From assembly GCA_022494885.1 (NCBI GenBank), contig JAGVSM010001241.1, forward strand, positions 20,748-84,747: a stretch of DNA of 64,000 nt. Direction: 5' to 3'. Origin of the DNA: Micrasema longulum (Eukaryota > Arthropoda > Insecta > Trichoptera > Brachycentridae). Position numbers and translations under genes: made by a program. Under the pieces are notes generated by a model. It saw nothing but the letters and a program-made list of their open reading frames with translations, made no database searches and had not been told where the DNA came from. Below, in pieces: positions 33,227 through 44,911 of this stretch. The first letter of the stretch is position 1. Each line of letters starts with the position of its first letter.

Positions 33227-33667
33227 CTTCTTCTTCCGGTGCCTTGTAAGGCTCCCCCGACGTTGGCGATCACTGCAGCGAAAGTATCACCTGTCCTCCG
33301 CTATTCGGAACAGGTCAACCCTCCTTATTTGATGTACTCACCATAGTTATTCCTGTGAAAAGAATACCATAGTTTTTTCCTGTTGCCTTTACTGGTAGAT
33401 TTTTCTGTCTGGGTTACCTTCCCTTAGCTGGTTTGTTTTGATTGTGGTTTTTGGCCAGTAACTCGCAATTCATCATTTCGTCGTCTGTTTGTAATCACAC
33501 CATTATGAGTCTGATCCCATTGCCCAGGGTTTGCGACGTGGACGCTAGAGAGTTGGAATAGTCAGTAGCATTGACGGTAACAACCAACTGGGCGTTTCTC
33601 AGTATTTTATAGAATCAGAACCTCCAGTAAGATGCGACGCACTACGTCCTTACTGACAGTTCAAACC
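33227..33667 (-). mobile_element. Non-coding GAA-tailed retroposon, copy 2
   Basis: Minus-strand copy of the 832-1283 element. The tail is at 33227-33237 (CTTCTTCTTCCGG reversed), with internal CCGACGTTGGCGATCACTGC and GCGACGTGGACGC, and the 5' end at about 33667 (ACTGACAGTTC). A diverged but nearly full-length copy. Confidence 0.8.
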
Positions 33668-33814
33668 ACCAAGTAAATAAATATTTGACGTCGACATTTC
33701 CGAAAATTAAACCCGAAACCTTTTTTACGAAGAAGACGTAAAAACAAATATCAAAATAATTGCACGCCTAATTTTTTTTTTTTAAGAACAATGCAAAATT
33801 TAAAAGAAAATCGA

Positions 33815-33990
33815 GTGGAGATAATTCCGCCTTGCAGTATAGTTGGTGACGCGTTTGCCCACCATGTTTGAAGTCTTGGGTTCGATTTATAGCTGGGTGG
33901 ACGTGAAACATTGGTTTTAAAGGTGGTTGTACGCTGTAATATACCATTACTGTCCATGTAATGATCCCGATACGCAGCAATAAGGAATTT
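33815..33990 (+). mobile_element. SINE-1, head part
   Basis: GGTGACGCGTTTGCCCACCA then GTCTTGGGTTCGATTTATAG matches the tRNA-like head of SINE-1, including its B box. The (GAT)n tail is not adjoining. A tail-like piece (GCAGTGTCCTATGCACCA...GTGATAATGATTA) occurs at 34320-34382, on the far side of repeat R5, so R5 may have landed in this SINE. Confidence 0.6.
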
Positions 33991-34044
33991 CAGTGGTTTT
34001 TTTGTTGTTAATAGACTATTAAACAAAGCAAAAAAATATAAAAT

Positions 34045-34316
34045 ATTTCATACATCGTATTATCAGCGCTACATTTTTTTAAAGTTTTGTATATCTGAAA
34101 TAACTCCGCGTGTGACGTCAAAGATTCTCTTCCGCTTATTCTCTCATCGTGAACCAGTGACGTCGTTCTAAGTAGTTCATTTTTATCCAAATGAAGTTTT
34201 TTTCTTTAGTACATTTTTAGGGAACTTTGCCGGACAATTTAATGCTCCAATTTTTACCACCAGCAAGAAAACATTTATTGTATCCAATCTCCCGTAAGGC
34301 TGAAGTTCTTCATTTC
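34045..34316 (+). repeat. Dispersed repeat R5, copy 2
   Basis: Second copy of the 17395-17726 repeat in the same orientation. It lacks about 85 bp present in copy 1 between CGCTTATTCTC and GAACCAGTGACGTC. Confidence 0.75.
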
Positions 34317-34382
34317 GTGCCAAAGCAGTGTCCTATGCACCACTTTGTACGCATAGAGAAACGATAGTGATAATGATTAATC

Positions 34383-35193
34383 TATGTTTTTTTTTAATTA
34401 ATGCTGATTAATGAAATTGCAATGTTTTGCCGTATCGATACTGTTGCATCCCTTATACCTAATATTTCTAAGTGCTGCCACTCAGTTGAATAGCGAACAG
34501 GCGTGTAGTACTCGTACATAACAGTTAATACACGTTTTTTGTTCACTTTGTTTCCCCCTCTGTTCGCGCAAAGTGGCCGCTGCCCCCCACCCTTAAAGCC
34601 TCGCCCCTCCCCTCCCCCGTACCCCTTTCCATGAGAAATACACTTCCATCTACGTCACTTCCGCAATCATTCTGCCCATACAAAGGCCTTTACGGGTGGA
34701 TACGTCTGCAAAGATTGAGAAGCGACTTTAAGTATGATATTGCTACGTATTTTCAAACGCTTTTTGCCAACGCTTATTTTGTATTGTTATCCGTGTTATT
34801 AACTATCAAAAGGTCAAACAAAAAATCTATTTATTTATTTTGCTTGTAAATTTCAATAATACGATAAATGGTAGTTTTTTTTTTTTTTTAATTCGTATTT
34901 TTATGCCTTACTATAAATGATAAATTGTTTCCATATTTTTTTCTTTTTTATAACGTTAAGTTTTACTTTTGATGTTCTTGCATTGCTGCATACTTTTTTA
35001 GTTTCAGCATGTCTTTAAAAAAATATTGTCTTGTTTGTTTTTTAAATTATTACTATGTTTGTACTTACCTGTATTATTTTTGTGAATAGAAGACGTATTA
35101 AAAAATTCATTTAAAAAAAAGGAATTGCAGCACTAACTTTGTGATTTTCCAGGTAAAATACATTTAACGAAGAATTTTTATTTTATTTTAATA
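34383..35193. other. Unclassified, C-rich patch at 34550-34620
   Basis: 34550-34625 is C-rich (GCCCCTCCCCTCCCCCG), out of character for the region. A 72-codon ORF (34631-34849) has no motif. The remainder is AT-rich. Confidence 0.3.
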
Positions 35194-35266
35194 CATAAAC
35201 AGAGAACACCCCGTTTTTATTTTATATTTACTAGTTTAATAAAGGTTCTCTGTTATTAAATATGTT
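35194..35266 (+). repeat. Short dispersed repeat, copy 2
   Basis: Pairs with 5224-5296. Its ends CAGAGAACA (35202) and TTCTCTG (35245) are inverted. Confidence 0.6.
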
Positions 35267-35744
35267 AACTAGTTTTTTATGGAATAAATTTATAGTATAA
35301 TATAATATAAAATATACTTATTTTTTAAAATCTAAATTACAAGTAGATACCAAATTTGTGAAAAATAGATGAAAGTGAGTCTTTGACTCGGCAGAAAATC
35401 ATTTTGAAAAGCGAGAAAGCGATAGCACCATCAACTTGAAATTTAACATTGGAAAGGAAGCCTTCCACAGCCTGAATCGACATCAAACTTGTAAGAGGAT
35501 TGTCTAGAATTTATACTTTATATTTTGAATCTGATGTTCAGCTTTATTCTAAAATGTGCCCATAGATCGTTTTCACTTTCCCGCCTCAGATCGCATGGTA
35601 GAAGATTGTCCTGCAGCTTTTTCTAAAAATAAAAATATATCATTTGCGTTTTTATGATGTACCCTATATTATTTGTGATTCACCCAAGCGGTTAAATTTT
35701 TGGGCCATTTTAAACGAGTTGCAAAATTACTTCACTATTAGAAA

Positions 35745-35837
35745 ATTAGAATCAAGTTGGGGTAGGGGGGATTCGAACCTCGGACCTCCTATCCGGGAGT
35801 TCGCAACGCTAGCCACAGAACCACAACCCGATTCTTA
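35745..35837 (-). mobile_element. tRNA-derived SINE-3, copy 2
   Basis: On the minus strand: AATCGGGTTGTGGTTCTGTG, GTTGCGAACTCCCGGATAGG and a B box AGGTTCGAATCCCCCC. The body is truncated after CCCCAACTTG. Confidence 0.75.
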
Positions 35838-36039
35838 AATTCATAATCTTTATATTCATAATAAGTGATTATTTTAGTTTAATATGTATTGTTTTGGCGT
35901 TGGTCGTACTTCCCCTTATAAATTAATAAGGAGTTATACCAACTTCAGTCATTTTATTTTTTTTTCAGTTTAATTTATTTGACTTTTGAATATTATTTTA
36001 TTTTCCTTCATTTTCTTTCAATTTAAATTACTACATTTT

Positions 36040-36135
36040 ATTTTATTTTATTTATTATAAAGTAACGTACCCCAAATCCCATTCAACCAAAAGCCCTGTG
36101 TTGAATTGTGATACAGCATGATGGAAAGTAAAATC
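36040..36135 (-). repeat. LINE 3' end relic, paired with 59615-59815
   Basis: AGTAACGTACCCCAAATCCC...AAAAGCCCTGTGTTGAA resembles AGTAACGTATCCCCAACCCC...AAAGGCCCTGTATTGAA at 59748-59795. The TTTATTTTATTTTATTTATT to the left marks the 3' end on the minus strand. Confidence 0.55.
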
Positions 36136-36339
36136 ATTTGTGTCATTTAAAAATAAAAATTATAGCATAAACATGAATTTTATATCACTCTCTGAACAGT
36201 TCGCAGAACCGTATTTTGATTAATAATAAATAAATTTATCTAAAGTCTCCCAGCAGTCTCCAACTAGGTACGTGTGTATTAATTTTGTGTAAATTAGGTC
36301 AATCAAATACATAATAACTATTTATCAATCAGTGGTAAT

Positions 36340-36985
36340 ACATTGAAGATGTTAGGATTTGTTCTGCGTACTGCCAGGGTTTTCGAAAAGACCCGCGTAC
36401 TGAGAACTCTTTACAACTCCTCGGTGCGAAGTAGACTCGAGAGTGGCTCGATGATTTGGGGGCCACATGAACTGAAGTACTCTCTTATGATAGAGAAAAT
36501 CCAAAAGAAGTTTCTGAGATATCTCTACATGAGAGAGTGCGGGTATTATCCTTGGCTCTACCCGACCGAGTTTCTCCAGGGTATGCTTGGCTACAACAGT
36601 TAAGAGACTAGAAGGAATGTGTATTTGATTACACATTTTTATCGATTGTTGTGCGGTATGGTCGATAATTCTGAAATTATGATGAGCATTGGTTTGTATG
36701 TTCCTGACAATTACCTAAGACAGCGTCAGCATAGATTGTTTCATATTCCGATATTCAGGACCAACCTGCCTATGGTTATGCCTGTTGGAAGGGCTACCGC
36801 TATGCTGAACAACATCGCTCTGAATATTGATCTGTTCCATGTATCCGAAGGGGTTTTCCGGAGCAGGATTCTTCTACTACTTTGACATGAGTCTCTTTCG
36901 TGTATTTTTTTTTCTTTTTTGTAATATGTACGTATTGAATATATTTTTGTAATGTATATGTTATATTTAAAATAAATGAATTGGA
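36340..36985 (+). pseudogene. LINE ORF2 C-terminal region, two frames
   Basis: Frame 1 (36343-36603): KMLGFVLRTARVF, LRTLYNSSVRSRLESGSMIW, MIEKIQKKFLRYLYMRECGY. Frame 2 (36619-36885): MVDNSEIMMSIGLYVPDNYL, RQHRLFHIPIFRTN, NIDLFHVSEGVFRSR. Together they cover the post-RT domain to the end of ORF2 of a jockey/CR1-like LINE. A stop and frameshift near 36603 separate them. It ends at an AAAATAAATGAATTGG tail (about 36970). The paralogue at 54475-55195 is the closest relative in the window by wording. Confidence 0.8.
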
Positions 36986-38245
36986 TTAAACAATTAAAAA
37001 TTTAAAAAGCTGTCAATAACGATATTTTTATAATTAATAATTAAATTAAAAGATTTTAAATAACCCCTTAAAGATAAAAACGATCTAATATTTTGTTTTG
37101 TTTTTCTGAGAAATTTGTATATTTTATATTTTATTTATTATGCTGGACAAACAATAAACGATACATCAAAAATTGGTACAATAATCATAATTTGCTGTGT
37201 TTAGATATTGTTTATCAGTTATATGTGCACAAAGAGCGCAAAAGTGTGTATAAATAAAATTTCTTCTTAAAATTAACTAGCTCAATTAAATTCTATTAAT
37301 ATTATGAAGGTTATGAAATCAATTATACTACCAGTTTATTACAATCATTTTACCTAGCCAATATGATGAACTATTTAATTGAATACATTACATTACAGTT
37401 CTCCTATAATTATTTCATGAATCGTTAAAGTTATCAATATCAGCATTTCTTTCTCAATAGTTATATAATCTTAACATACGTAATAATGCATTAAAGTTAG
37501 CCATATTATTATTGAAGGTTGAAGATAAAATGTAGTGTATGATCTCAATCGCTGACTGGGGACGTTCAGGGGTACATTCTATAAACAAAATGCAGAATCA
37601 ACTTTAGAATGAATTATTTTATTAAAATACATTTTAATAAGTCTTTAATCCGTTTCCTTAATTCCATTGCTAATTTAATATAAAATGCTTTTGTGGTAAT
37701 GTAATTGTTTTTTACGGAAAATCACACAGTTATGCATGCCTCAAATATGTATTTCAATCGACACTTTTTTATGAGGTAAGGACAGTTGCATAAAAAGAAA
37801 GTACAATGAAATATGTAATGGTTACATGTGCGTGAAAAAAATAAGACTTTGACTCAAATGCTACAATTTTTAAACTTTTTTAACTTGAATTTTTGGATGC
37901 GGATTTGTAAACGAAGGGAAAAGATATGATGACATTGAGGATCAAAATTGTGGAGCGTGATTTGAAGATCATGTTTAAACAAATTAAGCAAATAGCCGCG
38001 CAATTAAGAAGAAACTTGATATCAAAGGTTGAAATTTTGATGAAAACATGATAAATTGACTACATTACTCATTTATGATTTAAGTACATACAAATGCGTT
38101 TTTTTTTGTGCCTGGTATCTGATTACTCAGTGAAAGCGTATTTTCTTTTTTTATTAACAATTTTAAGCTAGTATTTTTATTGGAATGTTCTGATTAAAAC
38201 GAAGTGTCGTATTTTTTATTAGTATGGTTTTGTTGGCCTCATAAG
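36986..38245. other. AT-rich spacer, nothing recognised
   Basis: No coding or repeat signature over about 1.2 kb. Confidence 0.4.
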
Positions 38246-38508
38246 CGGCCTCGTCGGTCCGCGCGTTTGCCTACTATGCAAAAGGTCTTGGGTTCGATTC
38301 CCGACATTAATGACATGAAATATCTATTTAACAAGGTGTTTTTGCACTATAATTTTTTATAGTCCCTGGACTGGTACCTGAAGCGTAAGACTGATCAGCT
38401 TATCTCCATGTTACAAAAATGAGCAAGATGCACTGCGATTGGTGTACCAATGCAGTGCCCTGTGCACCATTAGGTGCGGAAAGGGAATGATGATGATGAT
38501 GATGATTA
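38246..38508 (+). mobile_element. SINE-1, full-length copy
   Basis: tRNA-like head CGGCCTCGTCGGTCCGCGCG, B box GGTTCGATTCCCG (38290), body GGACTGGTACCTGAAGCGTA and GCAGTGCCCTGTGCACCATT, and a (GAT)n tail at 38488-38506. It is the reference plus-strand copy. The reverse copy at 62671-62933 has a 10-bp target duplication. Confidence 0.9.
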
Positions 38509-38548
38509 ATATGAAGTGCTACTTAAATCCGCTGACAAGCGATTGATT

Positions 38549-38597
38549 TCGCAGTTTAGCTGGTTTTCTCGCAGTTTAGCGGGTTTTCTCGCAGTTA
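38549..38597 (+). repeat. 20-bp tandem repeat, 2.4 units
   Basis: TCGCAGTTTAGCTGGTTTTC, then TCGCAGTTTAGCGGGTTTTC, then TCGCAGTTA. Confidence 0.85.
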
Positions 38598-38724
38598 ATA
38601 TTTAATATTTCTGTAAATACCTACTATTTGTCCACCCAATATTTTTTTTTCTTTTTATCGTTATTTTTGTATTCGTTGTGTATCTTACTAATTTTTTGAT
38701 GAATGAATAAATAAATTTATGATT

Positions 38725-38830
38725 TATTTTTTATTTGTTTATTTATTATTTAAAACTTCAAGTACAACGAACTAGTACTTTGGCGGACTTATTGCTAAAA
38801 GCAATATCTTCCAGCTAACCAAAAAATAGA
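38725..38830 (-). repeat. LINE 3' end, copy 2 of the 28905 family
   Basis: TTTGTTTATTTATTATTTAA tail, then TGGCGGACTTATTGCTAAAA and CAATATCTTCCAGCTAACC. Confidence 0.6.
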
Positions 38831-39171
38831 TTTATCAAGAAGAAGAGATTAGTCAAAATTTTGTAATAAAAAAAACATCAATTTTAATTTTAATAAAACA
38901 ACTTTAAGTTTGGAGGTATTTTAATAATATTATTTAACTCCTTCGTGAAGTATTACATGTGCGCCTTGTAGATCGCAAGACGCTTAACATCCATTCATCA
39001 CTCGGGGATTCTTTTTTATAGTTTACTATTGACAAATTATTGGAAATCGAATTTTATATCGCATCTTATTGATTTGGGACGGAAAACATGTTTATATGTA
39101 AAATTATATCCAAATCGGACTAATTTTGGGTGATTTTGTAGCTTGAAAATCATTTATTTTTCAAAATGAAC

Positions 39172-39498
39172 TACAGTGGAGCCTCGATAGTCCGGACAGG
39201 CAAAAAACAAGATCTTGACGGATAACCAAGGCGTCTGGATTATGGTCTGCAATACTTTGATGGTAATAAAACATACATGTTTAACTTTAGAAATTTCTGT
39301 AATTATCACAAGACAATATTAACAATAGTGAATAATAAACATGTAGGAAGGCTACGGGTTTAAAATGAAGCTAAAAAAACAAAATAATAAAACAGAAGCA
39401 CGGCGCTCGACGCAGGTGAAACGCCTCTAACCTCCCTTGCAAATGCCCCCGCCCTATCCATCCGGATTACCGAGATCACCGGAAGCCCAACTACATTT
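39172..39498. mobile_element. Pogo/Tigger-like non-autonomous relic
   Basis: The left end CAGTGGAGCCTCGATAGTCC follows TA and matches the usual CAGTxGAACCTCGATAxxCCGG end of pogo-group elements. The right end holds ATCCGGATTACCGAGATCACC, an inverted but diverged counterpart. The interior has no transposase. Boundaries at the right are uncertain. Confidence 0.5.
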
Positions 39499-41159
39499 TC
39501 AATATGAACATTTAAAAATATTTCCGTGCGATACGCTTTTTTTCTTATCTTTTTTTTCCTTAAATTGACTTATATTTGAAAAACTATAATGAGTCTATAA
39601 TTTTGGTTTATTTGTTAAAAATTTTTTTTTAACTATTTGTTGTTTTCTTTTTATAAATAAAATAAAATAAAATAAATAAAAAAAACAAAAATTCAAATTT
39701 CTCTATTAAGTCAATGTAGGTTGAAGTTGTCAATTTGTCGGACAAACTTGAACGTTCACACGGTGTTACACACGTGAACGTCCCCCGAGAAGTGTTAGAC
39801 GCTGGCTCCTGAAGGATTGTATGAAGTCAGGCTTTTAAAATTATTCTTTATTGTGTGAAAAAGACGATGTCATTGTTCTTAGCAAATTGAAGGAAGAGAT
39901 ATGAGAAAAATACGTTAGTCGTTAGCACGTGTAATCAAGGCCGTTGCAACTGGTGACTGGAATATGAGATGTTTGTTTGTACCAATTTTTTTTATGTAAA
40001 ACGGAAAGTAATTAAAGAAACACTTGTACTGATTTCAATAGATTTCAGCAATCTTCGGTGGTTCAGAAAATATGTTACTTTATAAAAACAGAAAGGTTCA
40101 ACGTTATAAAAAATAGTTTCAAATAATTTCGTAACAACATTTTATCATTTTCTATATACCACTGAGAGTTGGTTTCGGTGCATTACTTGCATATTTGCTA
40201 TACAAGGCAGTGAAGTTGGTAGGTACTTCCATATTGCTCTTTTAATCCTCTTGCTCTTTTTAGCTCCTGAAACAACAGTGGTGTTTACCGGTTCCTTGTT
40301 GTGGGTCTTTACTATACCAGCTTCCTCCAAATTCAAATTCTAATCTGGCAAGAATCGATCTCTACGAAGAAGCGACATTTCCCTTACAATCCACATCTTC
40401 ATAAATATAAAAAGGAACCTAGCCAGGCACTAATCAGTTTATTCACTTGATTTCCTTTTTCAGGATTCAGGCTACAAAAACATTAGTTCATGATTCTGTT
40501 TTTATTTCACACATGGAACTTTTCTTCACTCCTTCCGGATATGGGAAAAAAAAATATCATATAACAAACTAAAAAACTGCTAACCATTCCAAAGATTTGT
40601 TTTTTAAACAAAATTCATTAAATTTGTCGATATTACAAATATTTAATAAACGGCCTAAATAAATACTTAGCGTAGGCAGAATCTTAGTAGAAATATTTGA
40701 GCAAACAAAAGGTTTTATCTGTAAAGGGCTTATTAAATTTATATTTAAAAACAGAACAATAAACCCGATACGTAGATTTGAAAACGTTTTTCTTCAAAGT
40801 CAAACATGCGCCCTTTGAAATGTGTTATTGAGAAAAATAATTAGAGGAAAACATCATTTTGTTTTAGTTCATAATTTCCTGTTCCTTCATAGAAGGCACA
40901 ATATATTCTCTTTTTGATATGAATACTAAGATCGAATTTTGAATGTAATCATTCAGGCTTATTATTTCGATACAATTCTTTTCAAGGTATTCAAAAACTT
41001 CAAGAACTAATAAAAGGAGAATGGGGTGATTTGCCCCATTGTTAAGTAATAAGTCATTCTCTATATTTTTCTGTGCATATGGACAATTAAGCAGCCATCT
41101 CCTTTCGTAAGTTTCAAGATATGGTTGTTGATTTATCTATGTAGGTATAGATAAATATA
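39499..41159. other. AT-rich spacer
   Basis: A low-complexity AAAATAAAATAAAATAAATA stretch lies at about 39658-39680. A 63-codon minus ORF (40145-40336) with a basic stretch (AKKSKRIKRA) has no recognised domain. Confidence 0.3.
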
Positions 41160-41235
41160 CCTCTATAAGTATGTTTGTGTACCTATTTGGCAACAACGCA
41201 CATAAGGGTTTAGGGGTTCAAACCCCCTCCATCAA
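41160..41235 (+). mobile_element. Decayed SINE-3-like head
   Basis: TTGGCAACAACGCACATAAG then a T-arm-like AGGGGTTCAAACCCCCTCC. It fits SINE-3 with losses. Confidence 0.45.
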
Positions 41236-41276
41236 AAAGTAAGTAGTGTAAACACACAAGATATAATGAATTTCAA

Positions 41277-41548
41277 AAACCGCACAGCCCATCACCATCA
41301 TCAAAGCCCAATCCACATCTCATGGTGCAAAGGGCACTGCATTGGAAAAGTAAATGCGGTGTATCTCAATCGTGTATTACAAGAAGGTAAAGTGATCAGT
41401 TTTACGCTTCAGGTGCTAGTTCAGGGACAGCGAAATATTGCAGTTTTCAAAAATTGTCTAATAAAAACATTTTTTATGTTGAACCTACCAGGAATCGGAC
41501 ACAGAACCGGTAGTCGGTAGGCAAACACGCTAAACACTTTAATACATG
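41277..41548 (-). mobile_element. SINE-1, diverged near full-length copy
   Basis: Reverse copy: tail CATCACCATCATCAAAG, GTGCAAAGGGCACTGCATTG, ACGCTTCAGGTGCTAGTTCA, and head with ACCAGGAATCGGACACAGAA and GTAGGCAAACACGC. The head B box is mutated. Confidence 0.75.
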
Positions 41549-42589
41549 GGAGACTTTTTTCCACTCCATTCCTTTTTTAGACTTTTTAACTGAGACTAGC
41601 CATCGAGTCAAAAATACTCATGAGGGGTTTTTAAAAAACAAAGATCAAAATACGTAACCGATCGATGAAAACACTAGGTTACAATCGAGCCCTTCTATAT
41701 TTCTTTGGAAAAATCTCCACATGGAAACTATAAATACTAATTTACTAACTCTTTCTGATTGCGTAATAGGTTAACCCATAAGGTAACCCTACTTTTCTAT
41801 TGCCACGACTCTTCTTTTTTATGTCGCTTTATGAAAATTTGCATGTATAATATATAAAGACTATGTTAGGATTACTGGAAGATATCGCAAACATGATAAG
41901 TGATCGCACCACTCGCCAGATCGCAAATGGACGCCATGTTATTGCGTTTTTGCTGGTTCCCGGATTTGGCGTTACTATTGTGTTATCTTCAGTTACTTTG
42001 TCACCAAACCCTAATATAAATTAAAGCAATTACCCACCTTGTACTGGGTTTCTTGGCACCTTAAATCTTCTCTTTCCGGCAGGCTCTGTCAGATCCTGTG
42101 GTCAGATCGGCACTTGTCGGTTTCTAGCTTATAAATTCATACGATAACACGACAGGTGGATTGGAATGATTTATTGATAGCTAAAAATACTTTTTAGCGA
42201 TTGCGTTGATACTATCAAAATCACGTGTACATTTACTGACAGTTTAGTTAATATTGAGCCGGAGAGAAAAACATTGTATCCACAGTAAGATACTTACAAC
42301 ATTCTCACCGAGACTCAGTTGGTAGCAATAAATTTAACACATCAACCTAGGAAATGTGCAATGCACAATAAACATAGTACATGTGGCGCAACCAATAAGT
42401 CATAAGGACTTATCACGAGAAGTAATTTAATATGTGGTAAAAATGGAAAAGGTTATTGTCAAAATAGATATAATTACGCCTAAAAGAAGCATTTTCTATG
42501 CTCGTGAAAGCGTTCAGAATACAACCCCAGGTACAATAATATATTTTCTGAAGCTACATTTATAAATAAAAGATAAATAATACTTTATA
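41549..42589. other. Spacer, nothing firm
   Basis: 42470-42540 is a weak relative of the palindromic element at 6137. Otherwise nothing is recognised. Confidence 0.35.
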
Positions 42590-42697
42590 ATAAAAACTAA
42601 GAAATAACAAAAATTAAAAACTAAAATTGTAAAATTCAGAACAAAAATTGAAAATCAAAAACAAAAATTGAAAATTAAAAACAAAAATTAAATATGT
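42590..42697 (+). repeat. A-rich imperfect tandem repeat
   Basis: ACAAAAATTGAAAATCAAAA and variants repeat about every 21 bp. Confidence 0.65.
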
Positions 42698-42904
42698 TCC
42701 TATCTTCTTCCACATTTATACATGCCATTCGACTGTCGGTTTTTGACGTGACTAATCTAGAAATTTTGGTTTTTCTGATCATGCAACGTCTTTTTTGGCC
42801 ACCCTTCATTCACGACATACGAGAGAATAATCATTAGTAAGACTTTTAAAAGTATTTCGCTGTCATTAGGTTAGAGTTAAAAGTAAATGGTTTATGATTA
42901 ACAT

Positions 42905-43012
42905 TCAACGTTGAATCGGGTTGTGGTCTCGTGCGTAGTGTTGCGGACTCACGGATCAGAGGTCCGAGGTTCGGACCCCACTCTACCCCAAATTGATTTC
43001 CATTTTCCAATT
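42905..43012 (+). mobile_element. tRNA-derived SINE-3, copy 3
   Basis: ATCGGGTTGTGGTCTCGTGC, GTTGCGGACTCACGGATCAG, B box GAGGTTCGGACCCC, then CCAAATTGATTTCCATTTTC. It agrees with the 16955 copy along its length. Confidence 0.8.
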
Positions 43013-43901
43013 GTGAATTATTTACAACTCGTGTGAAAAGTGCCACGAAAAATGAAATATTTGGGTAAAGTACAAATAGCTAGTATTTCTTTATCGTCAA
43101 AAATAATAATAATAAGGTAGTACAAGCAGTAATATTTCTTACTTTATTTTCTAAAGTTCCTAATAATGATATTTTTTTATTGAAATCCGAAACTGATTTT
43201 TTTATACATTGCTTTTTTCAAAGTAGGTATACCTACATTTTTACACAGTACTGCGCGAAAAATAACTGACGTCGAAAAATAGGTTTCAATGAACATGTAA
43301 AATGTACTCTTATATACAATATAATATCTTTGTTTGGTTAATTTATATTTGCTTTTTTTTTATTTACTTAAATATTGACTATTTTGCGTTAGTCGTAAAT
43401 ATCCGTGAAATTACGTGTTAAAATTAGGAGTCATGTCTGGTAGAACGGAAAGCGAATTGTATCTTTCCTGTTTCAGAGCTAAATCACTTCGATCACAAAA
43501 CAAAAAAGTTGATCTTTGTAAGAGGGTGTAAGACTTGAAAAGGGTTATGAGTTAAACATATTCTACTCTACCGATCATTAATCTTTATTGATTTAGAGTC
43601 CATAAATCTTCGTGGTTTCTTGAGTAGGTAAACATTTACATGAATAAAAAATGAATTGTGAATATCTTATGGTTTTAATACAGCCAACACACAAACAAAA
43701 CATTGTAATATTAATTGAAACACTCTGCATTTTATTTTAGTGTCTTTTTAAACTATTTTATTTTTTAAATCATCATATCACTTTTAATTGCAAGTCAAAT
43801 AAGTACATCAAAACATTATGTTTGTATATTTAAAACATAATAAGTAGATGCTCCAAAATAAATTTATTTAAAAAAAACACTTTGTAATTTTTACCACAAA
43901 A
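43013..43901. other. AT-rich spacer, nothing recognised
   Basis: No coding or repeat signature. Confidence 0.35.
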
Positions 43902-43942
43902 ATGTTTTATTACACAACAAGTTACGTTGTGTAATAAAACAT
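43902..43942. repeat. Perfect 17-bp hairpin, 7-nt loop
   Basis: 43902-43918 pairs exactly with 43926-43942 (ATGTTTTATTACACAAC and its complement). Confidence 0.9.
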
Positions 43943-44035
43943 ATACGTTAGGTATTCTGAATTATCCATCATCAGGTGTAAATATAAACTTTATTTTTAC
44001 ATTATTTTTACGTTTTTTAGTGTTTCATTTTAAAT

Positions 44036-44080
44036 ATTTAAAGTGTTTTCCACAAAGCAAATGTGGAAAACACTTTAAAT
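44036..44080. repeat. Perfect 19-bp hairpin, 7-nt loop
   Basis: 44036-44054 pairs exactly with 44062-44080 (ATTTAAAGTGTTTTCCACA and its complement). It lies 93 bp after the previous hairpin. Confidence 0.9.
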
Positions 44081-44689
44081 TTACTGCGTTTTCTTCCTAA
44101 TATTACAAACGTAAAATTATATTTCCCCTAAGATAAAAACAGAAACACTGAACAATCTATTCATCTTTTCTGGCAATTAAACAACTAGTTTTACGCTTGA
44201 TAATTCTGAGATATAACTAGAGGCTTTTAAACGAACGCCAGCGTTTTCCTACTCGGCCGTCAATAATTGAGTTCAATACCGTTATTTTATACAGTCTATA
44301 AACTCGACTCTTGTCCTTTTTAATCGTGGAATTTTCTTATATATTCTCCTACATACATTCTTGTACGCAATATTAAATTTCTCGTCCTTTCTCCGAGACC
44401 ACGCTGTCATATGGAGGTATACGTTTTGTCCTGCGCACCATATTTTACTTAGAATTTTCCGTGTATGTACACTCGACAACAAAGGATAATGCCTTCGTCG
44501 ACGAAGAACACCGTTTGAGTATCATTATAAATCTAGTTTCTACTACTCCCATCTCACGTACAATTTATATTGAGAAATGATAAATACGGTAAGTCTTTAT
44601 GAACGAAAATACTGATAATAACAAATAATTGTGATGTTACAATAAATGGAAAAACTTTTCTTTTATTCCAAATGCGAATATTATTCAGA
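44081..44689. other. Unclassified, with a 66-codon minus ORF
   Basis: The minus ORF at 44282-44482 reads LSSVHTRKILSKIWCAGQNV at its start and RRIYKKIPRLKRTRVEFIDC at its end. It is less AT-rich than its flanks. No family recognised. Confidence 0.3.
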
Positions 44690-44724
44690 AAAGAAAAATG
44701 AACAGTTCTATTATTATTATTATG

Positions 44725-44875
44725 TTTTGGAATTCAGCCATAAACAAGTATCTAGGTAATTACTGAAATTCAATATTTGAATATTAACAATTTTTAGTTT
44801 TGGAATCCAATCATAAACAAGTAACTAGGTACGTACTTATCAATGAAAACTTCTGTCGGGTCCGCTAGTATTTCA
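44725..44875 (-). mobile_element. GGACCCGACAGA-terminus element, left part
   Basis: Reverse of the 7240-7450 segment: GTTTTGGAATTCAGCCATAA, CAAGTATCTAGG, and terminus TCTGTCGGGTCCGCTAGT at 44850-44868. Confidence 0.6.
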
Positions 44876-44911
44876 TAAATTTAAATTTGTTGCAGAAAGG
44901 GAAAGGGAATA

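Noticed and set aside
16955..43012. tRNA-like sequences with B boxes (GGTTCGATTCC and similar)
   Set aside because: No cloverleaf with a closing acceptor stem; they occur repeatedly with the same non-tRNA bodies and tails, so they are SINE heads.
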